DNA of 64,000 nucleotides from Leptolyngbya sp. SIO1E4 (lineage in GTDB: Bacteria > Cyanobacteriota > Cyanobacteriia > Phormidesmidales > Phormidesmidaceae), in NCBI GenBank assembly GCA_010672825.2, contig JAAHFU020000007.1:1-64000 (forward strand). Direction: 5' to 3'. The notes under the pieces were generated by a model that made no database searches, was not told where the DNA came from, and saw only the letters and a list, made by a program, of their open reading frames with translations. A program made the translations under genes and the position numbers. Positions 1 through 8,393 of this stretch are shown here, one piece after another (position 1 is the first letter of the stretch; every line of letters begins with the position of its first letter).

Positions 1-26
1 GATTTCTGCCTTTTGCTATATTTGCT

Positions 27-1352
27 CTAAGACTCTATCAGCGCTTCGGTTTCTCTTTGCGCCTGCTGCATGGCCGCTTCAACGGATTGCTGCCCGCGCA
101 GAATCTTACCCAAGGCAGTTTGTAGAATCTCAGAGGCGGCGTCATATTGTTTAAGGGATGGGCGAAAAACTGATGATTGCTCTAAATAGTCCAGCATCTG
201 CGGCATGATTGGGTGCTGGGCAACGATGTCGGGGTTTTGAAACAGCGATCGCCGACTGGGTAAAAAGCCCGAAACCGATACAAACTTCGCCTGGGCAGCC
301 TCGCTCGTAAAGTACTTGATTACCTCCCAGGCTTCGTCTGGATGGGCAGCATTTCTGGGGATGCCAAAGCCCCAACCCCCGCGACATCCAACCCCAGGTG
401 TCGGGGTGAATGAAAAGGGCGGCGCGATTGCCACGCGATCTTCCCAACCCTGAGCTTTCAACTCTGTCCAGAAATAGGGCCACCCCCGCAAAAAAACCGC
501 CTGCCCCTGTTGAAACGCTTCCAAGGAAGACTGTTCGGTGTAGTCAGTCACAATTGGTGGTGAAATGCCTTGTTGGAGCAGATCGCGCAGCAGCTCTGCC
601 GCCTGCATGGCAGCCGCTGTGTCCAACCCCACCTGTTGGTTAGCGGGGTCAATCCAGGTGGCGCCGAAGCTATGCATCACCTCGACAAAGGTGGTCACTA
701 ACCCCTCGTAAGAACGACCCTGCCACAGATAGCCAAAGTCGACAGCCGAGAATTGTTGCTTGAGCGCGGTTACCACCTGGGCCAGTTCTGCAAGGGTCGA
801 TGGCACTGAAAAGCCCGCCTGGCCTAGCAAATCTTGACGGTAGTAAAGCACCCCCAAATCAGCCCGCATCGGCAGTCGATAGAGGCCATCCCCGCGCCTG
901 CCTGCCGTGAGTTCAGTGGATAAAAAATCTGAAATATCGAGCCCGTCTCGCTCGATCAAAGGCATCAGATTGATGAGCTGGGCTGCAAATTTAGGGATCC
1001 ACACAATGTCCATGTAGACCAAATCATACTGAGCGACTTCCGCCTGGAAATCGGCAGTGTAGATCGCCTCTCGCTGATCGGTTGTGTAGGTAGCCTCAGG
1101 ATCCGTCACCAGGGTAATGCGGATGTCTGGGTGCTCGACCTCAAAGTCAGCAATCACGTTCTGCCAGGGGTGCACTTCATCCTGGGGGACGATAAATGAC
1201 AGCTCCACAGGAGTCTGCCCAGGCCAAGTCAGCCCCCAAAGCAGGAGACAGAGAATTTGCACCGCCAGGGTAATGCTCAGCAGCCTCAAGGGTGACAACC
1301 AACGATGTCGGCGCCCCAGCGATCGCCCCTGACTTTTGTAAAGACCACTCAT
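27..1352 (-). CDS. ABC transporter extracellular solute-binding protein (family 1, sugar type)
   Basis: A 441-residue periplasmic binding protein that probably delivers a sugar or oligosaccharide to an ABC importer. After a short basic N-terminus there is one hydrophobic segment (about residues 23-43 from this start) that can act as signal anchor. The rest has the family-1 binding-protein pattern: early ELSFIVP strand, a FEVEHPDIRI segment, a LPMRADLGVLYYRQDLL hinge region, and a C-terminal AWEVIKYFTSEAAQAKFV helix. The ATG at 1352 is preferred because AAGG lies just upstream; ATG 1367 and TTG 1376 are also in frame. It is divergent from the operon starting at 1495. No permease or ATPase gene lies within the window; partners could lie beyond the left edge. 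Substrate cannot be read from sequence. Confidence 0.85.
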   Translation of the reverse strand: MSGLYKSQGRSLGRRHRWLSPLRLLSITLAVQILCLLLWGLTWPGQTPVELSFIVPQDEVHPWQNVIADFEVEHPDIRITLVTDPEATYTTDQREAIYTADFQAEVAQYDLVYMDIVWIPKFAAQLINLMPLIERDGLDISDFLSTELTAGRRGDGLYRLPMRADLGVLYYRQDLLGQAGFSVPSTLAELAQVVTALKQQFSAVDFGYLWQGRSYEGLVTTFVEVMHSFGATWIDPANQQVGLDTAAAMQAAELLRDLLQQGISPPIVTDYTEQSSLEAFQQGQAVFLRGWPYFWTELKAQGWEDRVAIAPPFSFTPTPGVGCRGGWGFGIPRNAAHPDEAWEVIKYFTSEAAQAKFVSVSGFLPSRRSLFQNPDIVAQHPIMPQMLDYLEQSSVFRPSLKQYDAASEILQTALGKILRGQQSVEAAMQQAQRETEALIES

Positions 1353-1494
1353 ACGACCTTTATACATCCAGTCCAAAACAATTTAACGAGATTCATAACC
1401 CCCGTTATGGATTTCCTAAGGGGGGCTTTCCCTACTATCAAATGCCATGAGCGATTCGTAACCGCTACGACCATGACATTTGGGCCTTTAACCG

Positions 1495-2124
1495 ATGAAA
1501 ACTTTCTGGATATCTTGCCTGAAACAACCCCAAACCCCTCTGGTGTTACTCGGCACTGCCCTAGGATTGGGGCTGCTGATTACCCACTCAGGGAATCGCC
1601 CCCTCGCTTGGTTTGGGGGAGGAGCCGTGGCCACGGTCATGGTCAGTAGCTGGATATCAGGGAGCCATTCTTCACGCTCAACGGTAGATGAAATGAGCGA
1701 TTTGCTCAATCCAGCGATCTTTCGATGCCGCATTGAGGCCATTCAGGTCAAGATCGCCCGCACTCACCAGGCTGCTTGGAAGCCAGTACGATATTGGGCC
1801 TTACAGTCTCAAGCCTGTGCGGTGCACATCTGCGATCGCGACCCTTGGCTGCAGACAGAGTTATTAGAAGCCCTCCACACCGTCGTGGATCTAGCTCAGA
1901 AAGTGGCAGACGGCTTACAGGTGAAGGTGCAGATTCAGACCCCCCTCTATCAGTACAAAATCCAGAAGCAATTGAGGCAGCACTGCGATCGCCTGCAGAA
2001 AATCTATGCCCAACTGCAACAGTTTCAAGATCACCTTGCCCTTACCAGCCTTGAAACCACGCCTGCAGATATCACCCTGCCCCAACGGCTCCAGGCCTTG
2101 ATTCACACCAACCAGTCGCCCTGA
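1495..2124 (+). CDS. Uncharacterised helical membrane protein, first gene of VWA operon
   Basis: I do not recognise this 209-residue protein. Two short hydrophobic segments at about residues 14-30 and 38-53 suggest a membrane hairpin or anchor. The remainder is soluble and helical, with a long heptad-like stretch (about 120-185, rich in L, Q, K and containing QKQLRQHCDRLQKIYAQLQQF) likely to form a coiled coil. It is followed after 10 bp by the VWA lipoprotein gene and then by a third gene with overlapping stop/start, so the three are very probably one transcript and may form one envelope complex. Helical membrane proteins next to VWA proteins occur in stress-response neighbourhoods, but no specific family can be assigned. 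Confidence 0.7.
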   Translation: MKTFWISCLKQPQTPLVLLGTALGLGLLITHSGNRPLAWFGGGAVATVMVSSWISGSHSSRSTVDEMSDLLNPAIFRCRIEAIQVKIARTHQAAWKPVRYWALQSQACAVHICDRDPWLQTELLEALHTVVDLAQKVADGLQVKVQIQTPLYQYKIQKQLRQHCDRLQKIYAQLQQFQDHLALTSLETTPADITLPQRLQALIHTNQSP

Positions 2125-2134
2125 CCAACGCCCC

Positions 2135-3931
2135 GTGTTCTTTCGCAGTGAAATGATGATGCACCCTATCATGCGTAAATTTTTACCGAACCGAACCTCT
2201 CGTCAATTGCTCGGGTTTAGCGTGGGTCTGTTGGCCAGCCTGGGACTCGCGTTACTCAGTGGCTGCCTGGGTGGAGCCACTGTCGATTCTGTAGAGAGCG
2301 CCCAATCTGTCCTCAACAACCGAATATTGCCTCAAATTGAGATCGGCACTGAAACAGTACCCGATGCCGTGGCGGCCCGCTACGCCGTTGATCAAATCCA
2401 AGAACCCCTGCCTGATATTGAAACCTTTCCACTTTATGGAGCCACCCCTCAACCCGGTAGCAATGAGGTGTATATCGAACTCTATAGCTCCTCTGAAAAA
2501 GCCAATATTGATCGAGAAAACGAACGGTGGTTGGTGGAAGTCGCCACCGCCTTTAACCAACGGCAGGAAACCCTCAACTCTGGAAAAGTCATTCAGGTTG
2601 GGGTGCGAAAAATTGCCTCAGGGACAGCGGCTCGATTGTTGGGGGCAGGGGCGGCCCAACCCGCAGGCTATAGCCCTTCTAATGACCTCTGGATTTCAAT
2701 GATTAAAAGCCAGGGCGTGGATGTAAGGTCGGTGGCGCCTCAGCTCGTGCCCAACACGGCTGGCTGGGTCGTCCCCGCTGAGGTTTATCAGCAGCTACAG
2801 TCTGATGGCCCAGTCACCTTCGATGTCTTACTCAATGCCATTGCCTTAGATCAAGTAACCGTTGCTTACCCTAACCCCTATAAGAGTTCGACTGCGCTCA
2901 ATTTGCTCTATACCCTATATTGGCGCGCTGCCGGTCATCATCAGGATGGCGGGGCGCTGACCAAGGCCGAACTCCAGACACCCCAGGTCAAATCGGTATT
3001 TGATCAGTTTCAATCCCAGGTGTTGATTACCACCCCCACCACCTTAGAGCTCCAAGAACTTTTCCTGCGTGACCAGAGTAAACTCCAGGCCTTTCCGCTG
3101 GAATATCAAAATTATCTGGCGCTAAAACAGGTATCCGGCTTTGAAGAGACCGAGTTTATTCCCTTTGGTATTCCCCATAACAATCCGTTAGTTGGGTTCG
3201 GCTGGAATTCTCCCGAAACGGCTGCTGCCCTCGATCGCTTCGCGACCTTTGCCCGTTCCCCTGAAATGATACAGCTGGCCCGCAATCAAGGTTTCATTGA
3301 AACCGACTACTTCCAATCTGCTCATCCGCCCATTCCTGATGGCAGCACATTACTGGCCGCCCAATCTAGCTGGAAACTTAATAAAGACAGCGGCCAAACC
3401 GTCTATCTCGAGATGGTGATTGACACCAGCGGTTCGATGCAGGGTGAACCCCTGGCGGCTGTACAAGCAGGGTTACGCATTGCCAGTCAGCAGATTAACC
3501 GCAGTAATCAGCTGGGGCTTGTGACCTTTGCCGATCGCCCCATTCGCCAGTTACCCCTCGCATCCTTTGATGAACGGCACCATAAAAAACTGCTGGCGGC
3601 GATTGACCAACTGCAGGCTGACGGTAAGACGGCAATGTATGACGGCATCATGGTGGGGTTGGCCGATTTGCTCGAAAAACGGGCCAGTGACCCTAACGGG
3701 CGGTTTTACCTGATGCTGCTCACGGATGGTGAGGTTAATTGGGGGCATCGGTTTGCCGACATCCAGGACATCATGACCTACAGCCAGGTGCGCTTTTATC
3801 CGATCGCCTACGGCAATGTAAACGAGTCAGAACTTCAGGCGATCGCAAACCTGCGAGAATCGACGGTCAAGCAAGGCAATCCCGAGAACGTGAAAACCCT
3901 GTTCAAGGATTTGTTCCAGGTGAATTTATGA
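2135..3931 (+). CDS. Lipoprotein with binding-protein-like domain fused to von Willebrand factor A domain
   Basis: A 598-residue envelope protein. A signal peptide with lipobox LLSGC (Cys44 from the GTG start) predicts a lipoprotein. Residues about 105-400 resemble a type-2 periplasmic binding protein: EVYIELYSSSEKANI strand, VATAFNQRQ helix, PNPYKSSTALNLLYTLY hinge, FPLEYQNYLALKQ. From about 420 there is a VWA domain with an intact MIDAS start (D430-T-S432-G-S434) and later TAMYDGI and LLTDGE elements, so metal-dependent ligand binding is expected. Start is GTG 2135 or ATG 2153. It sits between a helical membrane protein and a small membrane protein, which it overlaps by 4 bp. The fusion suggests a ligand-sensing adhesion or chaperone role in the periplasm; this is inference. 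Confidence 0.8.
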   Translation: MFFRSEMMMHPIMRKFLPNRTSRQLLGFSVGLLASLGLALLSGCLGGATVDSVESAQSVLNNRILPQIEIGTETVPDAVAARYAVDQIQEPLPDIETFPLYGATPQPGSNEVYIELYSSSEKANIDRENERWLVEVATAFNQRQETLNSGKVIQVGVRKIASGTAARLLGAGAAQPAGYSPSNDLWISMIKSQGVDVRSVAPQLVPNTAGWVVPAEVYQQLQSDGPVTFDVLLNAIALDQVTVAYPNPYKSSTALNLLYTLYWRAAGHHQDGGALTKAELQTPQVKSVFDQFQSQVLITTPTTLELQELFLRDQSKLQAFPLEYQNYLALKQVSGFEETEFIPFGIPHNNPLVGFGWNSPETAAALDRFATFARSPEMIQLARNQGFIETDYFQSAHPPIPDGSTLLAAQSSWKLNKDSGQTVYLEMVIDTSGSMQGEPLAAVQAGLRIASQQINRSNQLGLVTFADRPIRQLPLASFDERHHKKLLAAIDQLQADGKTAMYDGIMVGLADLLEKRASDPNGRFYLMLLTDGEVNWGHRFADIQDIMTYSQVRFYPIAYGNVNESELQAIANLRESTVKQGNPENVKTLFKDLFQVNL

Positions 3932-4314
3932 TGTACACACAGAATCCTACACGGCGACTGATAAGAACCCTGGGGTTAGGGTGGTTGGCTTTTGCAGGGG
4001 TTGGCTTATTGCTGCACTTTGTCATTCGCATCCCCGCCATCACAGTCATCATCGATCGCAGCTATTGCCCCCCAGATCAGTGGCAACAGCAGGTCGTTCA
4101 ACCCTATCGTGACCTTTATCAGCAGGCACACTCTAAGCAGCTGCAAATTACCCAGGTGGTAGTGATGACAGATATTGATCAAACCCCATTACCCACCGTC
4201 CCTGCGCCGGAAGCATTAGGCAACCCCTTTGGCCAAGCCCCTGATTTTGGAACTGTCGCGGCAGTGGCACAGCAATTTCCAGACGCGGTCTTCCTCCGGT
4301 GTAAAGTTCCCTAA
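3928..4314 (+). CDS. Small membrane-anchored protein, possibly a truncated VWA-like partner
   Basis: A 128-residue protein beginning at ATG 3928, whose ATGA overlaps the TGA stop of the VWA lipoprotein, implying translational coupling. Residues about 10-36 form one membrane segment, followed by an extracytoplasmic part. That part contains AITVIIDRSYCPP and later VVVMTDID, an alternation that loosely recalls strands 1 and 4 of a VWA fold without a DxSxS MIDAS motif. The reading frame stops at 4314, only about 45 bp before the start of a dispersed repeat (4360-4440), so the C-terminus could have been lost when that repeat arrived. Function unknown. Confidence 0.65.
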   Translation: MMYTQNPTRRLIRTLGLGWLAFAGVGLLLHFVIRIPAITVIIDRSYCPPDQWQQQVVQPYRDLYQQAHSKQLQITQVVVMTDIDQTPLPTVPAPEALGNPFGQAPDFGTVAAVAQQFPDAVFLRCKVP

Positions 4315-4359
4315 TGGGTTTGCCAAAAGCATTCTTTGCTGACAAATATCGCGGTGTGC

Positions 4360-4440
4360 ATTTGGAGTAAGTACACCCTAGACCCCAAACCCTAGACCCT
4401 GTCTTTACCAAACTGTACTGGATTGAACTGAATAGGGCTA
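4360..4440 (+). repeat. Dispersed repeat family, copy A
   Basis: The last 48 bases (4393-4440) match 57377-57424 at 45 of 48 positions and match the reverse complement of about 58846-58893 at roughly three quarters of positions. The left part holds about two units of a 14-bp tandem motif (on this strand CCAAACCCTAGACC-like). The same tandem is present in about one unit in copy B and nearly four in copy C. No coding sense was found. It lies between a possibly truncated operon gene and the foreign-looking methyltransferase gene, so a mobile, MITE-like origin is suspected. Confidence 0.75.
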
Positions 4441-4558
4441 TTTCATGTTCCTGGCAACTACAGAGCCTTACTCAGCTGAGTCTAGGATATCTTGATCAAA
4501 ACAGGTTGGGGTTTTGAGGGCTAGAGTATTCTTCCAAGATGAGTGTGGCTTTTTTAAT

Positions 4559-5239
4559 ATGATTCTGGAACAGAATTTAGACAAAATTGAAACCCTGTAC
4601 AACACGATAGCCAAAGCGTATGCAGAGACTTTTTCAGGTGAACATGAAAAGAAACCTAAAGATCAAGAAATCCTCCATAAATTCTCTCTAAAGATTGGGG
4701 ATAGAAAACCGGTTTGGGATTTTGGCTGTGGCCCTGGTCAGACTACGCAATATCTAAAGAATCTGGGTATCGAAATCTCAGGACTCGATCTGGCGGAAAA
4801 GGCGCTAGAACAGACCAGAACCCTTCATCCGGAGATCTCTTTTCGAAAGGGAAATATGCTCGACCTCGACTTTGAAAATAATTCAATTGCGGGTGTAGTT
4901 GCTTTCTACGCCATTGTTCACTTTACTGAAGCGCAGGTGGAGAGAGCTTTCCGCGAGATATTTCGTGTATTAAAGCCGGATGGCATCTTCCTTTTTACAT
5001 ATCATATTGGTGCAGAGACAATCCACGTAGAAGAGTCTTTCGGTAAGAAAGTCGATATCGATTTCATATTCCACACGACAGATTTCATTACGAGCTGTCT
5101 CAATAAGAGCGGATTTACAAGCCTCGAAATAATCGAAAGAGATCCATATCCTGGTGTGGAATATGAAAGTCGACGGGCTTATGTGTTTGCGACAAAATCA
5201 ACCGAGGTGGGTGAGGGCAATCGTTCTTCTAACCTTTAG
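4559..5239 (+). CDS. Class I SAM-dependent methyltransferase
   Basis: A 226-residue Rossmann methyltransferase. Motif I is VWDFGCGPGQ (glycine-rich loop at about residues 54-60), followed by the acidic strand GLDLAEKAL and the motif-IV region VVAFYAIVHFT, then LKPDGIFLFTYH. This is the UbiE/Methyltransf_11 pattern acting on a small molecule; the substrate is not evident. ATG 4559 fits the family start; a TTG at 4514 would add 15 unlikely residues. The gene is more A/T-rich than its neighbours, has no HIP1 octamer, and is preceded by dispersed-repeat copy A, all consistent with horizontal acquisition. A hairpin follows at 5278-5317. Confidence 0.85.
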   Translation: MILEQNLDKIETLYNTIAKAYAETFSGEHEKKPKDQEILHKFSLKIGDRKPVWDFGCGPGQTTQYLKNLGIEISGLDLAEKALEQTRTLHPEISFRKGNMLDLDFENNSIAGVVAFYAIVHFTEAQVERAFREIFRVLKPDGIFLFTYHIGAETIHVEESFGKKVDIDFIFHTTDFITSCLNKSGFTSLEIIERDPYPGVEYESRRAYVFATKSTEVGEGNRSSNL

Positions 5240-5277
5240 CCTTGTTCCGTATCCGAATGTAAGCCGCTATTTTTTAT

Positions 5278-5317
5278 CTGACCAGCAAAGGGAATATCCA
5301 GTATGATTGCTGGTCAG
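5278..5317 (+). terminator. Hairpin downstream of methyltransferase gene
   Basis: CTGACCAGCA at 5278-5287 is perfectly complementary to TGCTGGTCAG at 5308-5317, giving a 10-bp stem with a 20-base loop, 38 bp after the stop at 5239. No T-tract follows, so it may be a processing or weak termination structure between two convergent genes. Confidence 0.45.
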
Positions 5318-5361
5318 GATATCTCATCGTACCGAGGATATGCCCTCAGACGTCATTCTTT

Positions 5362-6678
5362 TCAGGGCTCGTTCTGAAGCACCGCACGATCGCGGGCCTG
5401 ATCCCAGCACCAGAGCGGTTGACCGCTCAACAGCTGTACGCCACCGACCCAGCGATCGATCCCTCCAGCCTGTAGCCTATGGGCCTCACCGTTGAGAATT
5501 GCCTGCCCCCAATCAGTCAGCCTCAACTGCCGCTGATGCCAAGGTTCGGCTGCAGAGTTCGATCGCACCGTGATCAGAGGCTGGGGTGATTGACTCAGAG
5601 TACGTAACACATGCCAATACATGCTGTCGCCTAAGTACGGTAGCGGTTCTCGCTGCTGGGTCAACAGACCAAAGGTGCGCCCCGCTGTCAGCGATTCTGA
5701 GTCTACCAGAATCTGGAGCGTCAGGCGCTCTGTCAGGCTTAAGCCATCTTCAAGCCACGGCAGCTCTTGTAGGTGGCGACGTAAGGCCGGGGCCATCGTC
5801 GCTATGGCTGGTGTGCCTGTTTGCATGAGGGCAACCAGTGCTGTGGGCGTAGGGGCTGTCAATCCTTGCCAGACGGCTTCCCCCAGTGCGAACTGCTCGG
5901 GTGTAACCGGGCGCTGGGTTTCCCATAAAAGGCGCAAGCCTTCCGGTGACAGTTGCCCTAGCCCGATAAACCGCTCAATGCCCGGAAACCGATTGACGCA
6001 AATCAGTGCTAGCTGCTCGGGTGCTTGCCTTTGGCCGTAGTGGTGGAGCACATAGGCCAATATCAGCTGATCATAAGCATCGTGCTCAAACCAGAGAACG
6101 ACGCGGGGATAGGTAGGGCTTTGGTGCAGGCGATCGTACGCACGGGCCAATCGCTGTTGGGCATCTTGGGGGGAAATGCCATAGGCGCTGGCGATAAACG
6201 CGCTCCGGTGCGCTAGAAATCCTGACAGATCACCATCAGGGGGGACGGGGCCCTGACAGTATGGATCCGCAAACTCCAGAAAATCTCCTGCAAACCCAGC
6301 AATCGCCAGCCCTTGTTGAATATCTGAGCCGCAGCGCAGATGCAGCGTCGGTTTATCACCATCTAGGGCGATAGGGTGGCCAGAGGCGATCGCCTGCGCC
6401 GCTACTGTCATGCGCTCAATGTGAGCCTTTAGCTGCGGCCAGCTAGAGAGCCCCTGTTCACGGGCAATCACCCATTGGGCATCGCTGAGGGTTGGGCGAA
6501 AGACTGAGGTGTCAAAGTCCCGCAGCAATTTTGCGTCAGGATGGTGGGCTTTAAACCGCTGTAATGCGGCTGGAGCGGCTGCCTGGTAGCTTTTCAGCAA
6601 ATCCTTCGCGCGTTTTCGCTGCTGCGCTAGATTGAGCGGCCCAGTCAGATGGGAACTGTTGAACAAACGATTAGACAT
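5362..6678 (-). CDS. DUF1835 domain-containing protein
   Basis: A 438-residue cytoplasmic protein. Residues about 1-95 form a helical N-terminal region including LKSYQAAAPAALQRFKAHHP and a SWPQLKAHIE segment typical of ankyrin-like and DUF1835-associated leaders. Residues about 110-235 match DUF1835: LHLRCGSDIQ, EFADPYCQGPVP, then VVLWFEHDAYDQLILAYVLHHY. The C-terminal half is the usual DUF1835-associated region with a winged-helix-like GLLTQQREPLPYLGDSMYW segment. The biochemical role of the family is unknown. It is divergent from the DJ-1/PfpI gene across a 225-bp spacer. The start ATG 6678 matches the common N-terminal FNSSHLTGPL region. Confidence 0.75.
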   Translation of the reverse strand: MSNRLFNSSHLTGPLNLAQQRKRAKDLLKSYQAAAPAALQRFKAHHPDAKLLRDFDTSVFRPTLSDAQWVIAREQGLSSWPQLKAHIERMTVAAQAIASGHPIALDGDKPTLHLRCGSDIQQGLAIAGFAGDFLEFADPYCQGPVPPDGDLSGFLAHRSAFIASAYGISPQDAQQRLARAYDRLHQSPTYPRVVLWFEHDAYDQLILAYVLHHYGQRQAPEQLALICVNRFPGIERFIGLGQLSPEGLRLLWETQRPVTPEQFALGEAVWQGLTAPTPTALVALMQTGTPAIATMAPALRRHLQELPWLEDGLSLTERLTLQILVDSESLTAGRTFGLLTQQREPLPYLGDSMYWHVLRTLSQSPQPLITVRSNSAAEPWHQRQLRLTDWGQAILNGEAHRLQAGGIDRWVGGVQLLSGQPLWCWDQARDRAVLQNEP

Positions 6679-6903
6679 ACGACTTCCTCCACTGTCGCCT
6701 GTGTCCGCTCATCAGGCGAGGAAACCGTATTGTGATTAAGCAATTCTGTGGGCGCAGCCCTTCCCGCGGACAGGTCGCGCCAGATGCGCGTATCGTCATC
6801 CTAGCACTGCTTTTTGCCCCCGCAGGGCAAAAGATCAGACAGCACTCTCGATAGTCAGACGAACAGGGGCGTTAGATAATCTGAGTCTGACCTTTTCGCA
6901 TCC

Positions 6904-7533
6904 ATGGGCAATGCTATGACCCCTCAGAAACGTAACGTCGGAATTCTGATTTTTCCAGAGGTCGAGGTTCTCGATTTTGCTGGGCCGTTTGAAGTCTTTT
7001 CTCGGGTTCGCTTGGTTCCGGGGGTTGACTCTCGCCGCTCTGATGACAGTGCCCCTTTTCAGGTGTTCACGATCGCCAAAACCACTGACACCATTCCAGC
7101 CGTTGGGGGACTGCGGGTGCTGCCCGATTATGACTTTGCCTCAGCCCCGAATATTGATCTGTTAGTGGTGCCTGGGGGGTTTGGTACGCGCCCTCTGCTG
7201 CAAGACCCAGATACCCTCAACTGGATCCATACCGTTAGCCAACACGCCGAGCAGGTGACGTCCGTTTGCACCGGTGCGCTACTGCTGGCAAAGTTGGGTT
7301 TATTGGCGGAGAAACAAGCCACTACCCACTGGGGTGCCCTTGATTTTCTGGCTAGCCTCGATCCGTCGATTACCGTCAAGCGTGATCAGCGGGTGGTGGC
7401 AGACGGCATTTTTACCTCGGCGGGGGTGGCTGCTGGCATTGATATGTCTCTGGCGGTTGTCGAGTCTCTTTTTGGCAAACCCGTGGCAGATGAGACCGCC
7501 CACTACATTGAGTTTCCCCGCGATCGCGCCTAG
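6904..7533 (+). CDS. DJ-1/PfpI family protein (isonitrile-hydratase/AraC-N-terminal type)
   Basis: A 209-residue class-I glutamine-amidotransferase-like protein. It opens with NVGILIFPEVEVLDFAGPFEVFS, the signature of the branch that includes isonitrile hydratase and the sensor half of AraC-type FtrA/GlxA proteins. The nucleophile elbow is at VTSVCTGALLLA (Cys122), followed by ATTHWGALDFL and the VADGIFTSAGVAAGIDMSL region. The C-terminal DNA-binding domain of the regulator branch is absent, so this is the stand-alone enzyme form. ATG 6916 is a second possible start. It converges on the SWIM protein gene with only 15 bp between stops. The substrate is unknown. Confidence 0.85.
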   Translation: MGNAMTPQKRNVGILIFPEVEVLDFAGPFEVFSRVRLVPGVDSRRSDDSAPFQVFTIAKTTDTIPAVGGLRVLPDYDFASAPNIDLLVVPGGFGTRPLLQDPDTLNWIHTVSQHAEQVTSVCTGALLLAKLGLLAEKQATTHWGALDFLASLDPSITVKRDQRVVADGIFTSAGVAAGIDMSLAVVESLFGKPVADETAHYIEFPRDRA

Positions 7534-7548
7534 TCAGCCCGTGTTTCC

Positions 7549-8388
7549 TCAAAGCTTATTCTTGTTCTTGAGCTTGACGGACTCATACAGTTTTTCCATC
7601 GCCTCAATAAAAGAGTTGTCTCGGTGCCAAAAGGCTGGGAAGTCTCCTTGCTTCTTCACCAGAATCGCGGGTACAGCCGAGGGAGAAGCCTCCTCTATTG
7701 TTTGAGGCAACCGCTTCTCGCCGTGCCAAAAATCCTTCAGGGTCAGATCCGGAACGGGGGTCGTTTGCGGTTGGGTGTAGTAGTGATCGACGAGAGTTGG
7801 GGGGCGTTGCTGAGCTGAGAGTTCTGCAGAAAGGGCTTGCCCCAGGGGGCTCTTCTCTAATTCTGCCTTGAGCGCTTCCCGGGGTAGGCCACGGAGTTCG
7901 AACAGTAAAAACGGATCGCGATCGAGTTCAGCAGCGATGAGATAATACACCCCAGCAATATGCTTGCAAGGGTTGCTGTAGTCTGGGCACGAACACCGAG
8001 TCTGAAAATCCTTTTTGCTTGCGGGTAGCAAGTTTAGCCCTAAGGTTTTGAAGCTGTCTTCAATGTTGTCAGGAATTTCATTGAGCAGGAGTCGGGAGAT
8101 CAGACTGGCCTTGGACGCAATGAGGGCAATGACCGCTGCCCATTTTGCTTTGCTGATGGGCTCAAAATCGATCACGGTGTTATAAAGCGGCTCTTCATAG
8201 ACGCCAAAGTAAGGGTTGACCGAGCCCCTAACCTGGGCCGAGACCAGCCCTCCGTCAATGTCAAAGCGTTTAACTTTGTTGCCTCGAGCATAGGATCGCC
8301 CCCGACTTAAACGGCCTGCATCAGTCAACCGTTCAATGGCGTCAATGAACTTTTGCCCCCACCAACTGCGACTAAATTTCTGAGCCAT
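7549..8388 (-). CDS. SWIM zinc finger family protein
   Basis: A 279-residue protein with a SWIM zinc finger: C132-x-C134-x6-C141-x-H143 within TRCSCPDYSNPCKHIAG. The N-terminal part (AQKFSRSWWGQKFIDAIE, GRSYARGNKVK) is the standard opening of bacterial SWIM proteins that accompany SNF2 helicases. It starts 5 bp downstream of the helicase stop, so the two are cotranscribed and probably act together on nucleic acid or protein-nucleic acid complexes. SWIM fingers bind DNA or proteins; the specific target is unknown. Confidence 0.9.
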   Translation of the reverse strand: MAQKFSRSWWGQKFIDAIERLTDAGRLSRGRSYARGNKVKRFDIDGGLVSAQVRGSVNPYFGVYEEPLYNTVIDFEPISKAKWAAVIALIASKASLISRLLLNEIPDNIEDSFKTLGLNLLPASKKDFQTRCSCPDYSNPCKHIAGVYYLIAAELDRDPFLLFELRGLPREALKAELEKSPLGQALSAELSAQQRPPTLVDHYYTQPQTTPVPDLTLKDFWHGEKRLPQTIEEASPSAVPAILVKKQGDFPAFWHRDNSFIEAMEKLYESVKLKNKNKL

Positions 8389-8393
8389 CGTGA

